Under the pieces are notes generated by a model. The model did not search any database. It was given only the letters and a program-made list of their open reading frames with translations, and was not told the DNA's origin. 64,000 nucleotides of DNA from Amycolatopsis vancoresmycina (GTDB taxonomy: Bacteria > Actinomycetota > Actinomycetes > Mycobacteriales > Pseudonocardiaceae), in assembly GCF_000716785.1 (NCBI RefSeq), contig NZ_JNYY01000008.1, positions 542,625 to 606,624 of the forward strand, read 5' to 3'. Shown here piece after piece: positions 24,629-33,034 of the stretch (positions are counted from its first letter, which is position 1; every line of letters begins with the position of its first letter). The translations under genes and the position numbers were made by a program.

Positions 24629-26518
24629 ATGCGTACGCATTTCCGGAGAACGGTGACCACCGCGACGGTGATCCTGGCGGCCGGCCTGGTGACCGCGATG
24701 CCCGCGGCCGCCGTCCCGGGCCCCGCCGCCGGCTCCGCCTTCACCGCCAAGATCACCCTGGACGGCCGGGCCTGCAGTGGCGCGCTCGTCGAACCCGCGC
24801 TCGTGCTCACCGCCGCGAGCTGCTTCCCCGACAACCCGCAGGGCGGGACCCCCGCGAAGGCCACGACCGTCACGGTCGGCAGCCACACCGCGAAGGTGAC
24901 CTCCCTGATCACGCGGTCCGACCGCGATGCCGCCCTGGCCCGGATCGACACCCCGATCACCGACGTCGCCACGGTGCCGCTCGGCTCCGCCGCGGGCGTC
25001 CCGGCTCCGGCGGAAGAGCTGACCCTCACCGGCTGGGGGCGGACGGGCACCGAGTGGGTGCCGAACGAGGCGCACGCCGGGAAGTTCAAGGCGTCCGCCG
25101 GCACCGCCACGGCCCTGTCGCTCACCGGCGTCGACGGCATCGACGCCTGCAAGGGTGACGCCGGGGGCCCGGTCGTCCGCCAGGGCGGCACGATCGTCGC
25201 GGTCGCCGGTGCGTCCTGGCAGCACGGCTGCTTCGGCGAGACCGAGACCCGGCAGGGCACCACCGCGACCCGGGTGGACGACCTGACCGGCTGGATCCGC
25301 GACCAGGCGATCACCGGCACCGCCAAGGCGATCGGCCACGGCGTCACGCTGTCCTGGACGCCGCTCGCCGCCTCCGACGACGCGACGTACTCGATCTACG
25401 CCAGCTCGAACGGTCCCGCCGCCGTCGCCGCGGAGCAGCTCGTCGGCACCACCAAGGCGACCACGTTCCTGCACTCGGCCACGGCCCGCAAGACGTGGTC
25501 TTACCTGGTCAAGGCGTCGAACGGGGCCGCGAGCCCGCAGTTCACCGCCACCACGAGGACCCGGTCGCTGACCGACTTCACCGGCGACGGCAAGGCCGAC
25601 ATCGGCACCTTCACCCGCGGCTCCGCCGGGGACGTCTTCGTGGCCGGCTCCGACGGGACGAAGTTCACCGGCACCAGCGTCCTGTGGCACGACCGGTTCT
25701 CGGTCGGCTCGGAGATCCCGCTCTCCGGCGATTTCAACGGTGACGGCAAGGCCGACGTGGCCACCTTCGCCCGCGGAAGCAGCGGCGACGTCTACGTCGC
25801 CCTGTCCGACGGCACCAAGTTCGCCGGCAACGGCGAGCTGTGGCACGACTACTTCGGCATCGCCGACGAACTCCCGGCGGTCGGGGACTTCAACGGTGAC
25901 GGCAAGGACGACATCGCCGTCTTCATCCGCGGCACCGCCGGAGACGTCTACGTCGCCCTCTCCGACGGCACCAAGTTCGGCGCGAGCCGGCTGTGGCACG
26001 GCGACTTCGGCTACAACGCCGAACTGCCCTACGTCGGGGACTTCAACGGCGACGGCAAGGACGACATCGCCGTGTTCACCCGCGGCACCGCCGGAGACGT
26101 CTACGTCGCTCTCTCCGACGGCACCAAGTTCGCCGGCAGCGGCGTGAAGTGGCACGACTACTTCGGCATCGCCAACGAGACCCCCGCCATCGGGGACTTC
26201 AACGGCGACGGCAAGGACGACATCGCCGTCTTCATCCGCGGCACCGCCGGAGACGTCTACGTCGCCCTCTCCGACGGCACCAAGTTCGGTGCCAGCTCGA
26301 TCTGGCACGAATACTTCGGCATCGCCGACGAAATCCCCGCCACCGGGGACTTCGACGGCGACGGCAAGGACGACATCGCCACCTTCGTCCGCGGCACCGC
26401 CGGCGACGTCTACGTCTCGCTGTCGACCGGCGCGAAGTTCGGCGCCAGCTCGCCCTGGCACGGCAACTTCGCGTTCACCAGCGAGGTTCCCGTCCCGCGG
26501 GCGATCCCGATCCTCTAG
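24629..26518 (+). CDS. Secreted trypsin-fold pseudoprotease with six FG-GAP repeats
   Basis: A 629-residue secreted protein. Signal peptide (VTTATVILAAGLVTAMPAAA), S1-fold domain (about 30-230), a fibronectin-III-like domain (235-315), then six FG-GAP/VCBS repeats of about 51 residues, each opening with a DxxGDGKxD calcium loop. The S1 domain lacks two catalytic residues: the His motif reads VLTAASCF instead of TAAHC, and the Ser motif reads CKGDAGGPVV instead of GDSGGP; only the Asp (DRDAALARI) remains. It should therefore bind and not cleave. The ATG at 24629 follows GAGGACGAATTCC. A complete trypsin is encoded 145 bp downstream, so an enzyme/pseudoenzyme pair is plausible. Inactivity is inferred from the two missing residues. 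Confidence 0.88.
   Translation: MRTHFRRTVTTATVILAAGLVTAMPAAAVPGPAAGSAFTAKITLDGRACSGALVEPALVLTAASCFPDNPQGGTPAKATTVTVGSHTAKVTSLITRSDRDAALARIDTPITDVATVPLGSAAGVPAPAEELTLTGWGRTGTEWVPNEAHAGKFKASAGTATALSLTGVDGIDACKGDAGGPVVRQGGTIVAVAGASWQHGCFGETETRQGTTATRVDDLTGWIRDQAITGTAKAIGHGVTLSWTPLAASDDATYSIYASSNGPAAVAAEQLVGTTKATTFLHSATARKTWSYLVKASNGAASPQFTATTRTRSLTDFTGDGKADIGTFTRGSAGDVFVAGSDGTKFTGTSVLWHDRFSVGSEIPLSGDFNGDGKADVATFARGSSGDVYVALSDGTKFAGNGELWHDYFGIADELPAVGDFNGDGKDDIAVFIRGTAGDVYVALSDGTKFGASRLWHGDFGYNAELPYVGDFNGDGKDDIAVFTRGTAGDVYVALSDGTKFAGSGVKWHDYFGIANETPAIGDFNGDGKDDIAVFIRGTAGDVYVALSDGTKFGASSIWHEYFGIADEIPATGDFDGDGKDDIATFVRGTAGDVYVSLSTGAKFGASSPWHGNFAFTSEVPVPRAIPIL
25574..26515 (+). repeat. Six tandem ~153-bp FG-GAP coding repeats
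   Basis: The 3' half of the pseudo-trypsin gene is a tandem repeat with a period of about 153 bp (51 codons). The third, fourth and fifth units (about 25891-26340) are nearly identical at DNA level, including synonymous positions, which indicates recent homogenisation or expansion. Each unit encodes one Ca-loop DFNGDGKDDI followed by GDVYVALSDGTKFG and a WHxxF segment. Confidence 0.85.
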
Positions 26519-26527
26519 GCCGGGCCG

Positions 26528-26559
26528 CCGGCCTCCGGGACCGCGGTCCCGGAGGCCGG
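26528..26559. terminator. Hairpin after the pseudo-trypsin gene
   Basis: A perfect 32-bp palindrome starting 9 bases after the stop codon. It lies in the 145-bp gap before the complete trypsin gene, so the two protease-fold genes probably have separate or attenuated transcripts. Confidence 0.75.
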
Positions 26560-26663
26560 TTACCGACTTCGGTAGGTTCCGAAAATCCTTCACGGCTCTT
26601 ACGTTGGGCTCGCCGTCCCGTTCGGGGCGGATATCCGGATCACCTGGGCCGAAGGGCATTTTC

Positions 26664-27368
26664 ATGCGAATGTCGAGGGCTGTAGCCGCGGTGGGAGCTG
26701 CCGCCGCGGCGCTGAGTCTGGTCTCAGCGGGGATTGCGGACGCCCAGCAGGACATCATCGGCGGGAGCACCGTCTCCTCCGCGCCGTGGGGCGCCCAGAT
26801 CTACTGGAACAACGTGACGACCTACGGCGGCTTCGAGTGCTCGGGGACGATCATCGCCCCGCAGTGGGTGCTCACCGCACGGCACTGCCTGAACTCGCCG
26901 GGCATGCACGTCAAGGTCGGCAACGTGACGCTCCAGCAGGGCACCAACGCCACCGTCGACCAGCAGAAGGCGTCCCCGAACGGGGACATCGCCCTGCTGC
27001 ACCTGACGACGGCGGTCAGCACCACCTACATGAAGCTCGGCACCGGCAACCCGCCGACCGGATCGACCAACCAGATCTACGGCTGGGGCCGCACGCAGGG
27101 CAGCAGCCCGCCCTCGAGCACCCTCAAGACCGCCAACGTGCGCGTCACGGGCCTCAGCTCGGACGCCTTCGGCGGCACGGCGATCGCCAGCCAGGGCGTC
27201 AACGGCTCGGCGTGGCACGGCGACTCGGGTGGCCCGCAGCTGTACAACGGCGCGCAGGTCGGGGTGTGCTCCACGGGGAACAACTCCGGTTCGAACCCGC
27301 AGGGCACGCAGAACTACGCGAGCATCGCCTCCAGCCGCAGCTGGATCCGCACCACCGCCGGCGTCTGA
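26664..27368 (+). CDS. Secreted trypsin-like serine protease (S1)
   Basis: A 234-residue exported protease. Signal peptide (VAAVGAAAAALSLVSAGIADA) is followed by the mature start IIGGSTVSS, with no long propeptide. The triad is intact: His in WVLTARHCLNS, Asp in NGDIALLHL, Ser in WHGDSGGPQL. Cysteines sit at the usual positions near the His and Ser loops (GFECSGT with TARHC). The residue six before the catalytic Ser, where trypsin has Asp, lies in VNGSAWHGDSGG and is not acidic, so cleavage after Arg/Lys is not assured. The ATG at 26664 is preferred over ATG at 26670. It follows the pseudo-trypsin gene on the same strand and may act with it. Confidence 0.9.
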   Translation: MRMSRAVAAVGAAAAALSLVSAGIADAQQDIIGGSTVSSAPWGAQIYWNNVTTYGGFECSGTIIAPQWVLTARHCLNSPGMHVKVGNVTLQQGTNATVDQQKASPNGDIALLHLTTAVSTTYMKLGTGNPPTGSTNQIYGWGRTQGSSPPSSTLKTANVRVTGLSSDAFGGTAIASQGVNGSAWHGDSGGPQLYNGAQVGVCSTGNNSGSNPQGTQNYASIASSRSWIRTTAGV

Positions 27369-27421
27369 CGAGCGCGAGCGTGCCGCGCGCCGCCGGCCGG
27401 CGCGCGGCATACTCTCGCTCC

Positions 27422-27865
27422 ATGAAGTTCCGCACCACCGTGCTGCTCGGCGGCAAGACCGCGACCGGCCTGCCGGTGCCCGACGCCGTCGTCGAGGCGC
27501 TCGGCGCCGGCAAGAAGCCCGCGGTCACCGTGACGCTGCGCGGGCACACCTACCGCACGACGGTCGGCAGCCGCGGCGGGCAGTTCCTGGTGCCGCTCAG
27601 CGCCGAAAACCGCGGGGCGGCCGGCGTCGCCGCCGGTGACGACGTCGAGGTCGAGCTCGCCCTCGACACCGCGCCCCGCGAACTCGACGTCCCCGCCGAG
27701 CTGGCCGAAGCGCTCGCCGCCGACGACACCGCGCGGGCCCGGTTCGAGAGCCTCTCCTACAGCGCGAAACAGCGGTTCGTGCTGCCCATCGGCCAGGCGA
27801 AGACCGAGGAGACCCGGCGTCGCCGGATCGCCAAGGTGATCACCGACCTGCGCGCCGGAACGTAG
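27422..27865 (+). CDS. DUF1905/OmdA (YdeI/OmpD-associated) domain protein
   Basis: A 147-residue cytoplasmic protein. Residues 1-85 match the DUF1905 beta-barrel pattern (KFRTTVLLGGKTATGLPVP, GKKPAVTVTLRGHTYRT, GDDVEVELALD). The C-terminal part matches the OmdA helix motif (YSAKQRFVLPIGQAKTEETRRRRIAKV). The biochemical function of the family is not established. The same OmdA motif forms the whole of the 62-residue protein at 62732-62920. The ATG lies 53 bp after the trypsin stop. Its stop abuts the convergent ligase stop with no spacer. Confidence 0.85.
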   Translation: MKFRTTVLLGGKTATGLPVPDAVVEALGAGKKPAVTVTLRGHTYRTTVGSRGGQFLVPLSAENRGAAGVAAGDDVEVELALDTAPRELDVPAELAEALAADDTARARFESLSYSAKQRFVLPIGQAKTEETRRRRIAKVITDLRAGT

Positions 27866-29269
27866 TCAGTCCACAATGGACGCCCGCAGTGCCGCCTTGT
27901 CCGGTTTTCCCGACGGCGCAACGGGAACCGCGCCCACGAAGCTGAACCGCGCCGGGACCGCCGCCTCCCCCAGCTCGGCCGCCACCGCCTTGGCCACCTC
28001 GCCGAGGTCCGGCTCGCGGCCCGGCGCCGGGACCAGGAACGCGTGCGCCGCCTCGCCGGTGCGCTCGTCGGGCACCGCCACGACGTAGGCCTGATCGACG
28101 TCCGGGTGCGCCGCGATCGCCCGCTCGATCGGGCCGCAGTAGTGGATGACCGCGTTGACGATCACCACGTCCCGTGCGCGGCCCGACAGGTGCAGGTAGC
28201 CGTCGTCGTCGACGAACCCCAGGTCCTGGGTGCGCACCCAGCCGTCGCGCAGCACCTCGGCCGTGGCCGCCTCGTCGTGCCAGTAGCCCGCGAACGCCGA
28301 CGGGGTGCGTACCCAGACCTCGCCGTGCCGCGTCGCGATTTCCACCGTGTCACAGGCTTTTCCGACGGAACCGAGGCCCTGATCGGCCCGGCAGATCGTC
28401 AGCATGCCCGTCTCGGTCTGGCCGTACGCGTGGTGCATCGCCGGCCCGATCCGCCCGGCCGCCTCGGCGAGCTTGTGCGGTGGCACCGGCGACCCGGCCA
28501 CGATCAACGTCCGCAGCGCGCGCAGGTCGACGTCTTCGCCGCGCAGCACGTCCAGGAGCTGGTTCAGCCGCGGTACCGTCGTCAGCGCCGCCGTGATGCG
28601 CAGCTCCGGCAGCACCCGCGCGAAATCCAGGTCCCCGCCGGGGATCACCGCCGTGCCGCCCGCGAACAGGCACACCCCGAGCTGCTCGACCATCACCGCG
28701 CTGGCGAGCGTCCCGAACAGCAGGTACCGCCCGAACCCCGCGCCCAGCCGCTCGTGCGCCGAGCCCGGGACCGGCGGCCGCCACACCCGGCCCTCGGTCA
28801 GCGCGCGGTAGCTGTAGGCGACGCCCTTCGGGACGCCGGTGCTGCCGCTGGTGAACACGACCGTCGCGATGTCGTCGAGCCGGCCCTGCGGCTCCGGCTC
28901 GGCGTAGGTTCCGAGCAGGCTCGCCACCGGCAGCACCGGCACCGCGGCGTCCACCGGCCGGTCGGCGACCACCGCCGCGACGTCGCCGAGGATGTGCCGC
29001 AGCTGGGCTTCCGGCAGCCCGGGCCGCACCGCGACCGCGCGGGCGCCGAGCACGTGCACCGCGACCAGCGCGGCGAACCCCTCCGGCGTGACGCCGGTGG
29101 CGAGCCCGACGCCGTCGCCCGGGCCCAGCCCGGCCGCCCGCAGGCCCGCCGTGATCCGGCCGATCAGGTCCCGCAGCTGCCCGCGGGTGGTCACCCGCGG
29201 GCCGTGTTCGAACGCGGGGACCGCCGGGCGGCGGGCCAGCTCGTCCAGCAGTGCCTGCGGGTGGACCAT
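27866..29269 (-). CDS. AMP-forming acyl-CoA synthetase/ligase family protein
   Basis: A 467-residue ANL-superfamily adenylating enzyme. The core motifs are complete: ATVVFTSGSTGVPKGVAYSY (P-loop), YGQTETGM, WVRTQDLGFVDDDGYLHLSG, GRARDVVIVN and the C-terminal catalytic Lys in APSGKPDKAAL. It is somewhat shorter than typical acyl-CoA synthetases (500 or more residues). It should activate a carboxylate as acyl-adenylate; substrate and acceptor cannot be read. No carrier protein or ketosynthase is nearby. It lies 31 bp downstream of the membrane-protein gene on the same strand, so the two are probably co-transcribed. Confidence 0.88.
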   Translation of the reverse strand: MVHPQALLDELARRPAVPAFEHGPRVTTRGQLRDLIGRITAGLRAAGLGPGDGVGLATGVTPEGFAALVAVHVLGARAVAVRPGLPEAQLRHILGDVAAVVADRPVDAAVPVLPVASLLGTYAEPEPQGRLDDIATVVFTSGSTGVPKGVAYSYRALTEGRVWRPPVPGSAHERLGAGFGRYLLFGTLASAVMVEQLGVCLFAGGTAVIPGGDLDFARVLPELRITAALTTVPRLNQLLDVLRGEDVDLRALRTLIVAGSPVPPHKLAEAAGRIGPAMHHAYGQTETGMLTICRADQGLGSVGKACDTVEIATRHGEVWVRTPSAFAGYWHDEAATAEVLRDGWVRTQDLGFVDDDGYLHLSGRARDVVIVNAVIHYCGPIERAIAAHPDVDQAYVVAVPDERTGEAAHAFLVPAPGREPDLGEVAKAVAAELGEAAVPARFSFVGAVPVAPSGKPDKAALRASIVD

Positions 29270-29300
29270 CTCGACCGCCTTTCGCCCGGGAGGTCCCGGT

Positions 29301-30290
29301 CTACCGGGCGGATCTCAGAATTTCGGCAGAAACGGCCTCCCGCCGGGGAAGCGAGCGCAGCGAGAGCGTGGCCGCCACGGCGACGGCCGCGATCAGGCCG
29401 GTGGCGGCGGCGAGCGTCCAGAAGTCCGGGTGGACGATCGACTGGCCGCGCCGGGCCTGCCAGGTGAGCAGCACCAGCAGCCCCGCGTAGCCGGCGCCCG
29501 CGGTCCGGACCAGCCGGCGGCGGAGCAGGTCGGACTCCAGCACCGGGAACCGGCGGGCCAGCAGGAGCAGCCCGAACGCGACCAGCGGCAGCGCCTGCAG
29601 GCCGTGGATGCCGATGAAGTGCGGGATCCGCAGGTCGCCGCCGACCGTGCTCCAGCCGGTGATCGGCAGCCCGGGGCCGCCGTCCTCGACCCCGACCGAG
29701 TGCGCGCCGAACGTCGAGTACTTGCCGTTCGCCTCGAGCACCGCCTGCTGGGCCGGCGTGGGCGAGAACATCATCGTCGCGACGTACATCCCCAGCACGG
29801 CGAGCGCGCTGCCCCAGCGCAGGGCCGACCGCAGGGCCCGGTCCGGGATGCGCTGGAAGAGCAGGAGGACGGCGACGGCGGCGGTCATCAGCCACGCCGT
29901 GTAGGCGCCGCCCGCGACGACGTTGTTGATCGCCGCGTCCGTCGGCGTCGACTGGTTGAAGTGCAGCGTGCGGCCGCGGACGATGATCTGCCACACCAGC
30001 AGCACGAAGTCGAGGCCGATGCCGGCGGCGAAGAGCGTGCCGAACCACCAGCCGGCGCGGCGGCCGCGGCGCACGTGCGTCAGCAGCCAGGCCAGCGTCA
30101 GCGCGTACAGGCCGATGGAAACCGAGAACTTGAACGGCTTGAGCCAGATCGGCGCATTGACCAGCGTGCGATCATCGAAGAGGAGCCCGAGCAGCGAGAC
30201 CGCGCACAGCACCCCCATCGCCCCGGCGAGCACCACCAGCGGGCGGTGCCACGCGCGGACCGTGACCAGCGGATTTCCCTTGTCTGCCAT
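29301..30290 (-). CDS. Polytopic membrane protein of unknown function
   Basis: A 329-residue protein with about eight to nine hydrophobic helices, for example PLVVLAGAMGVLCAVSLLGLL, SVSIGLYALTLAWLL, AAGIGLDFVLLVWQIIV and LQALPLVAFGLLLLA. Between helices are conserved-looking polar stretches such as GRTLHFNQSTPTDAAIN, FSPTPAQQ and RIPHFIGIHGLQ, where His residues may matter. I do not recognise the family. ATG 30290 (MADKGNPL) is chosen over a start at 30326 because it leaves a short cytoplasmic tail. It precedes the AMP-forming ligase in one unit and is divergent from the esx operon. Confidence 0.75.
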   Translation of the reverse strand: MADKGNPLVTVRAWHRPLVVLAGAMGVLCAVSLLGLLFDDRTLVNAPIWLKPFKFSVSIGLYALTLAWLLTHVRRGRRAGWWFGTLFAAGIGLDFVLLVWQIIVRGRTLHFNQSTPTDAAINNVVAGGAYTAWLMTAAVAVLLLFQRIPDRALRSALRWGSALAVLGMYVATMMFSPTPAQQAVLEANGKYSTFGAHSVGVEDGGPGLPITGWSTVGGDLRIPHFIGIHGLQALPLVAFGLLLLARRFPVLESDLLRRRLVRTAGAGYAGLLVLLTWQARRGQSIVHPDFWTLAAATGLIAAVAVAATLSLRSLPRREAVSAEILRSAR

Positions 30291-30416
30291 GGCACCAAGC
30301 CTGGCGTGCGGGCCCTCCGGGGTCACTGGAGCTCGCCACCGTCGGCGGGGTATGGCGGGCCCTACCGCCGGGGGTGTGGGTAATAGTGCCGTCAGTGCGA
30401 CCGGCAGTTGTGCCGT

Positions 30417-30444
30417 TTGACCACACAGACCTCTTTTCTAGCGT
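30417..30444 (+). promoter_or_regulatory. Predicted promoter of the esx operon
   Basis: TTGACC (30417-30422) and TAGCGT (30439-30444) are spaced by 16 bp, close to the HrdB/SigA pattern. The transcript would have a leader of about 58 bases before the ATG at 30509, which is preceded by a perfect AAGGAGGTG. The 30291-30508 gap holds no gene. Confidence 0.55.
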
Positions 30445-30508
30445 GACTTTCACACCGCGCGGACCACCGCGCCCGGGGAATTCGCTTCAGGAAGGAGGTG
30501 GCCCGTCG

Positions 30509-30853
30509 ATGTCCAGTCCGGGATTCCAGGCAGATTCCGCTGCCATGACGCGCGCCGTCCAGGGTTTCGAGGAAACCGCGACGAACGCCAAGTCCACGAT
30601 GGCCAGCTTGGAGTCCGAGCTGACCGAGGCCCTGCGCAACTACAAGGGTGACCAGGCCGTGGCCTTCTGGGACCTCCAGCGGCGGCTGCAGGAGAAGATG
30701 ACCGCGGCGGTGAAGGAGCTCGACACGATGTCGCAGCTCGTGCACACCAGCCACGCGAACTACGGCCGCGGCGACGCCGACGTCCACCAGAGCTTCCAGG
30801 GGGTCGGCCACACCCTCGAGGGCTCGGGCGTGCTCCCCCGCCTCAACCCCTGA
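30509..30853 (+). CDS. WXG100-family Esx-like protein (first of pair)
   Basis: A 114-residue helical-hairpin protein. Helix 1 (FQADSAAMTRAVQGFEETAT) and helix 2 (LQRRLQEKMTAAVKELDTMS) flank a turn reading NYKGDQAVAFWD, so the usual Trp-x-Gly is replaced by Tyr-Lys-Gly. It ends with a short flexible tail. Esx proteins are secreted by the ESX machine as antiparallel dimers. The ribosome-binding site GAAGGAGGTG (30491-30500) is near-perfect, predicting high expression. The second Esx gene begins 18 bp downstream, the usual arrangement for a heterodimer. Confidence 0.85.
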   Translation: MSSPGFQADSAAMTRAVQGFEETATNAKSTMASLESELTEALRNYKGDQAVAFWDLQRRLQEKMTAAVKELDTMSQLVHTSHANYGRGDADVHQSFQGVGHTLEGSGVLPRLNP

Positions 30854-30871
30854 CCCGAGAGGACGCCCACC

Positions 30872-31174
30872 ATGGCCGACGTCGTCGAAATTAACTTCGC
30901 CGCGCTGCAGCACAGCTCGGCTTCCCTGGCCGCCAAGGCCAAGGCGCTCACCTCGCAGCTGGAGCAGCTGCACCAGAACCTGCAGCCGATCACCGCGACC
31001 TGGTACGCCTCCGGCAGCTCCGCCGGTGACGCGGCCCGCCAGGCCGAGACCCGCCTGCGCCAGGCGACCGCGGACATCGTCGCGATCATCGCGCAGTTCG
31101 GCGGCAAGGTCGGCGAGGCGCACGACCTCCAGCAGTCGCTGGAGAACCGCAACCAGGGGCTGTTCGCGGGCTGA
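30872..31174 (+). CDS. WXG100-family Esx protein (second of pair)
   Basis: A 100-residue protein of canonical WXG100 length. Helix 1 spans EINFAALQHSSASLAAKAKAL, the turn is TATWYASGSSAG, and helix 2 is DAARQAETRLRQATADIVAI. The turn has WYASG where the family has WxG, a common variant. It is the probable heterodimer partner of the gene 18 bp upstream and the main substrate of the EccC/EccD machine. The ATG follows GAGAGGACGCCCACC. Confidence 0.88.
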   Translation: MADVVEINFAALQHSSASLAAKAKALTSQLEQLHQNLQPITATWYASGSSAGDAARQAETRLRQATADIVAIIAQFGGKVGEAHDLQQSLENRNQGLFAG

Positions 31175-31268
31175 CCCGCGCCAAGACGTCGGTCGGCCGG
31201 TGCGGGAAACCCCCCGCTCGCACCGGCCGACCGGCTTTCCCGTACCGCGACCAGAGAGCCGGGACCCG

Positions 31269-31655
31269 ATGCACGACCAGTCGTACTACGTCCACCTGGA
31301 ATCGCTGAAGGACTTCGTGCGGGAGCTGGAGACCCAGATCCACGCGATGTCGAAACCGAACGACTTCCTGCTCACCCTGGGCGAAGAGCCGCTGTTGTTC
31401 GGCGAGTTCGGCGAGGCCGGGTCGCTGGCCGACGCCCACCGCGCCGCCGTCTCGGAGATGCAGGGCCTGCTCGACCAGGTCCGCAGCGCGATCGGGTTCG
31501 CCCAGGACGTCACCACCACGGTCGCCGACGGTTACTCCAGCGCCGACCAGGCGGTGGCCGGGGACCTGCACGCTTCGGGCGCCGTCACCGGCCTGCTCGA
31601 CCCGGTGCTCGGCCTGCTGGGCGGCGGGGACACCGACGGGAGCCGCAAGGGATGA
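31269..31655 (+). CDS. ESX-associated helical protein
   Basis: A 128-residue protein, helical throughout (YYVHLESLKDFVRELETQIH, AHRAAVSEMQGLLDQVRSAIG), without a WXG turn. It resembles EspC-like or ESX chaperone-type proteins in size and helix arrangement, but I cannot assign a family. The ATG lies 94 bp after the Esx stop. Its stop overlaps the start of the PPE-like gene as ATGA (31652-31655), so it probably binds or is co-exported with that protein, as PE proteins do with PPE proteins. That pairing is inference. Confidence 0.7.
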   Translation: MHDQSYYVHLESLKDFVRELETQIHAMSKPNDFLLTLGEEPLLFGEFGEAGSLADAHRAAVSEMQGLLDQVRSAIGFAQDVTTTVADGYSSADQAVAGDLHASGAVTGLLDPVLGLLGGGDTDGSRKG

Positions 31656-32959
31656 CGAAGAACACCGCGCACACGAACTTCGCCGCGTACAGCCACCAGC
31701 AGCTGTACGCGATGCTGCAGGCCGGCGACCCGAACAGCGCGCGGCACGCCGCCGACAAGTGGAAGTCCGCCGCCCTGCACCTGCACGAGCAGGCCCACAA
31801 CCTGAACTCGGAGCTGACCGAGTTCAAGGAGCAGTGGACCGGCGGCGCGGCCGAGCAGTACCAGCACATGATCATCGACCTCGCGAACGGCATCTCGAAG
31901 GTGGCGCAGACCGCGGAGGCGATGAACGTGATGCTCGGCGACGCCGCCGACGCGCTGGTGAAGGCCAAGAAGGAGATGCCGCCGCCGGTTTCGGTGCCGG
32001 ACGTCGCCCCCGCCGACGTGGCGCTCGCGGTGAACCCGCCGCTGCTGCCGCCGGACGCCTCCCCCGCCGTCGTCCAGGCCGCGGCGCAGCAGCGCCAGCA
32101 GGCCATCGCGAACGTCGAGGCCCAGCAGGCCGCCGCGAACGCCGCCGGCTCGGCGCACGGCAAGGCCATCGTCGTCATGACCCAGCTGGCCGGCGAGTAC
32201 ACCGTCGCCGAGGACTCGATCCCGGCTTCGCCGAACGCCGTCCAGACACCCACCACCCTGCCGTCCGGCGGGGGCGCGGGCAGTGTCGGGGCGCCGAACC
32301 TGGTCGGCAACGGCATGACCGGGCCCGGCGTCGTCGTGACGCCGACGGACGGGCACCCGCTGCCGTCGACGAACCTGCCGCGGCCGGGGACGACCGTGCC
32401 GACGTCGAACCCGCTGTTCGGCGACATGTTCACCGCCGGGCTCGCCGCGGCCTCGGCCGCCGCGTTCGGCCGGTTCGGCTCGATCATGCCGAAGGTGCCG
32501 TCGTGGGCCACCGGCAAGGACCCCAAGGACAAGAAGGACGAACCGCCCGGCACGAAGCTCGGCGGGGGCGGCGCCGGCGTCGAAGGCGGCACCGGCGGCG
32601 GCATCCCGATCGGCGGCGGTGACGCGCCTTCGCTCGGAGGCGGCGGCGGGGTCTCGGTCGGCGGCGGCGGGCTTTCCGGTCCCGGCGAGGTCCCGGCGGC
32701 GCACTCCGGACTGGCCGGCGACGGCGGCGCGGGCAACGCGCTGAGCGGGCTCGCCGGCGGCGCGGCCGGGGCGGCGGGCGCGGCGGCCGCCAAGAGCGCG
32801 ATGCCGATGATGCCCATGATGCCGATGGGCATGGGCGGCGGCGGGGACATGGGCTCCGGACGGCGGATCCCGGCCTGGCTGGTGGAGACCGAGAACGTCT
32901 GGGGCCAGTCGGCGCCGGTCGCGCCGCCGGTCATCGGCGATGACCCGGAAGCGTACTGA
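31652..32959 (+). CDS. PPE-like WXG-domain ESX substrate
   Basis: A 435-residue protein. The N-terminal 180 residues are helical, with KWKSAALHLHEQAHNLNSEL, the turn EQWTGGAAEQYQHM and a long coil rich in Ala/Gln, as in PPE/WXG substrates. The middle and C-terminal parts are low-complexity Gly/Pro/Met sequence (for example PMMPMMPMGMGGGGDMG). It ends with a conserved-looking motif, WLVETENVWGQSAPVAPPVI, typical of the C-terminus of actinobacterial PPE-domain proteins. It is coupled to the preceding helical protein by a 4-nt overlap. A large conserved palindrome begins 5 bases after the stop. Confidence 0.8.
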   Translation: MTKNTAHTNFAAYSHQQLYAMLQAGDPNSARHAADKWKSAALHLHEQAHNLNSELTEFKEQWTGGAAEQYQHMIIDLANGISKVAQTAEAMNVMLGDAADALVKAKKEMPPPVSVPDVAPADVALAVNPPLLPPDASPAVVQAAAQQRQQAIANVEAQQAAANAAGSAHGKAIVVMTQLAGEYTVAEDSIPASPNAVQTPTTLPSGGGAGSVGAPNLVGNGMTGPGVVVTPTDGHPLPSTNLPRPGTTVPTSNPLFGDMFTAGLAAASAAAFGRFGSIMPKVPSWATGKDPKDKKDEPPGTKLGGGGAGVEGGTGGGIPIGGGDAPSLGGGGGVSVGGGGLSGPGEVPAAHSGLAGDGGAGNALSGLAGGAAGAAGAAAAKSAMPMMPMMPMGMGGGGDMGSGRRIPAWLVETENVWGQSAPVAPPVIGDDPEAY

Positions 32960-32963
32960 CCCC

Positions 32964-33009
32964 GTCGTGAGTGGTAAGGCGGGTTCTAACCCGCCTTACC
33001 ACTCACGAC
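32964..33009. repeat. Conserved palindrome, copy 1 (likely terminator)
   Basis: Two 22-bp arms (32964-32985 and 32988-33009) are perfectly complementary around a 2-base centre. The outer sequence CGTGAGTGGTAAGGCG is shared with the palindromes at 45141-45184 and 51336-51383. All three copies start within 13 bases after a stop codon, here of the PPE-like gene. Confidence 0.85.
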
Positions 33010-33034
33010 CCTTGCGGCGGAACGGGAGGCGGCC

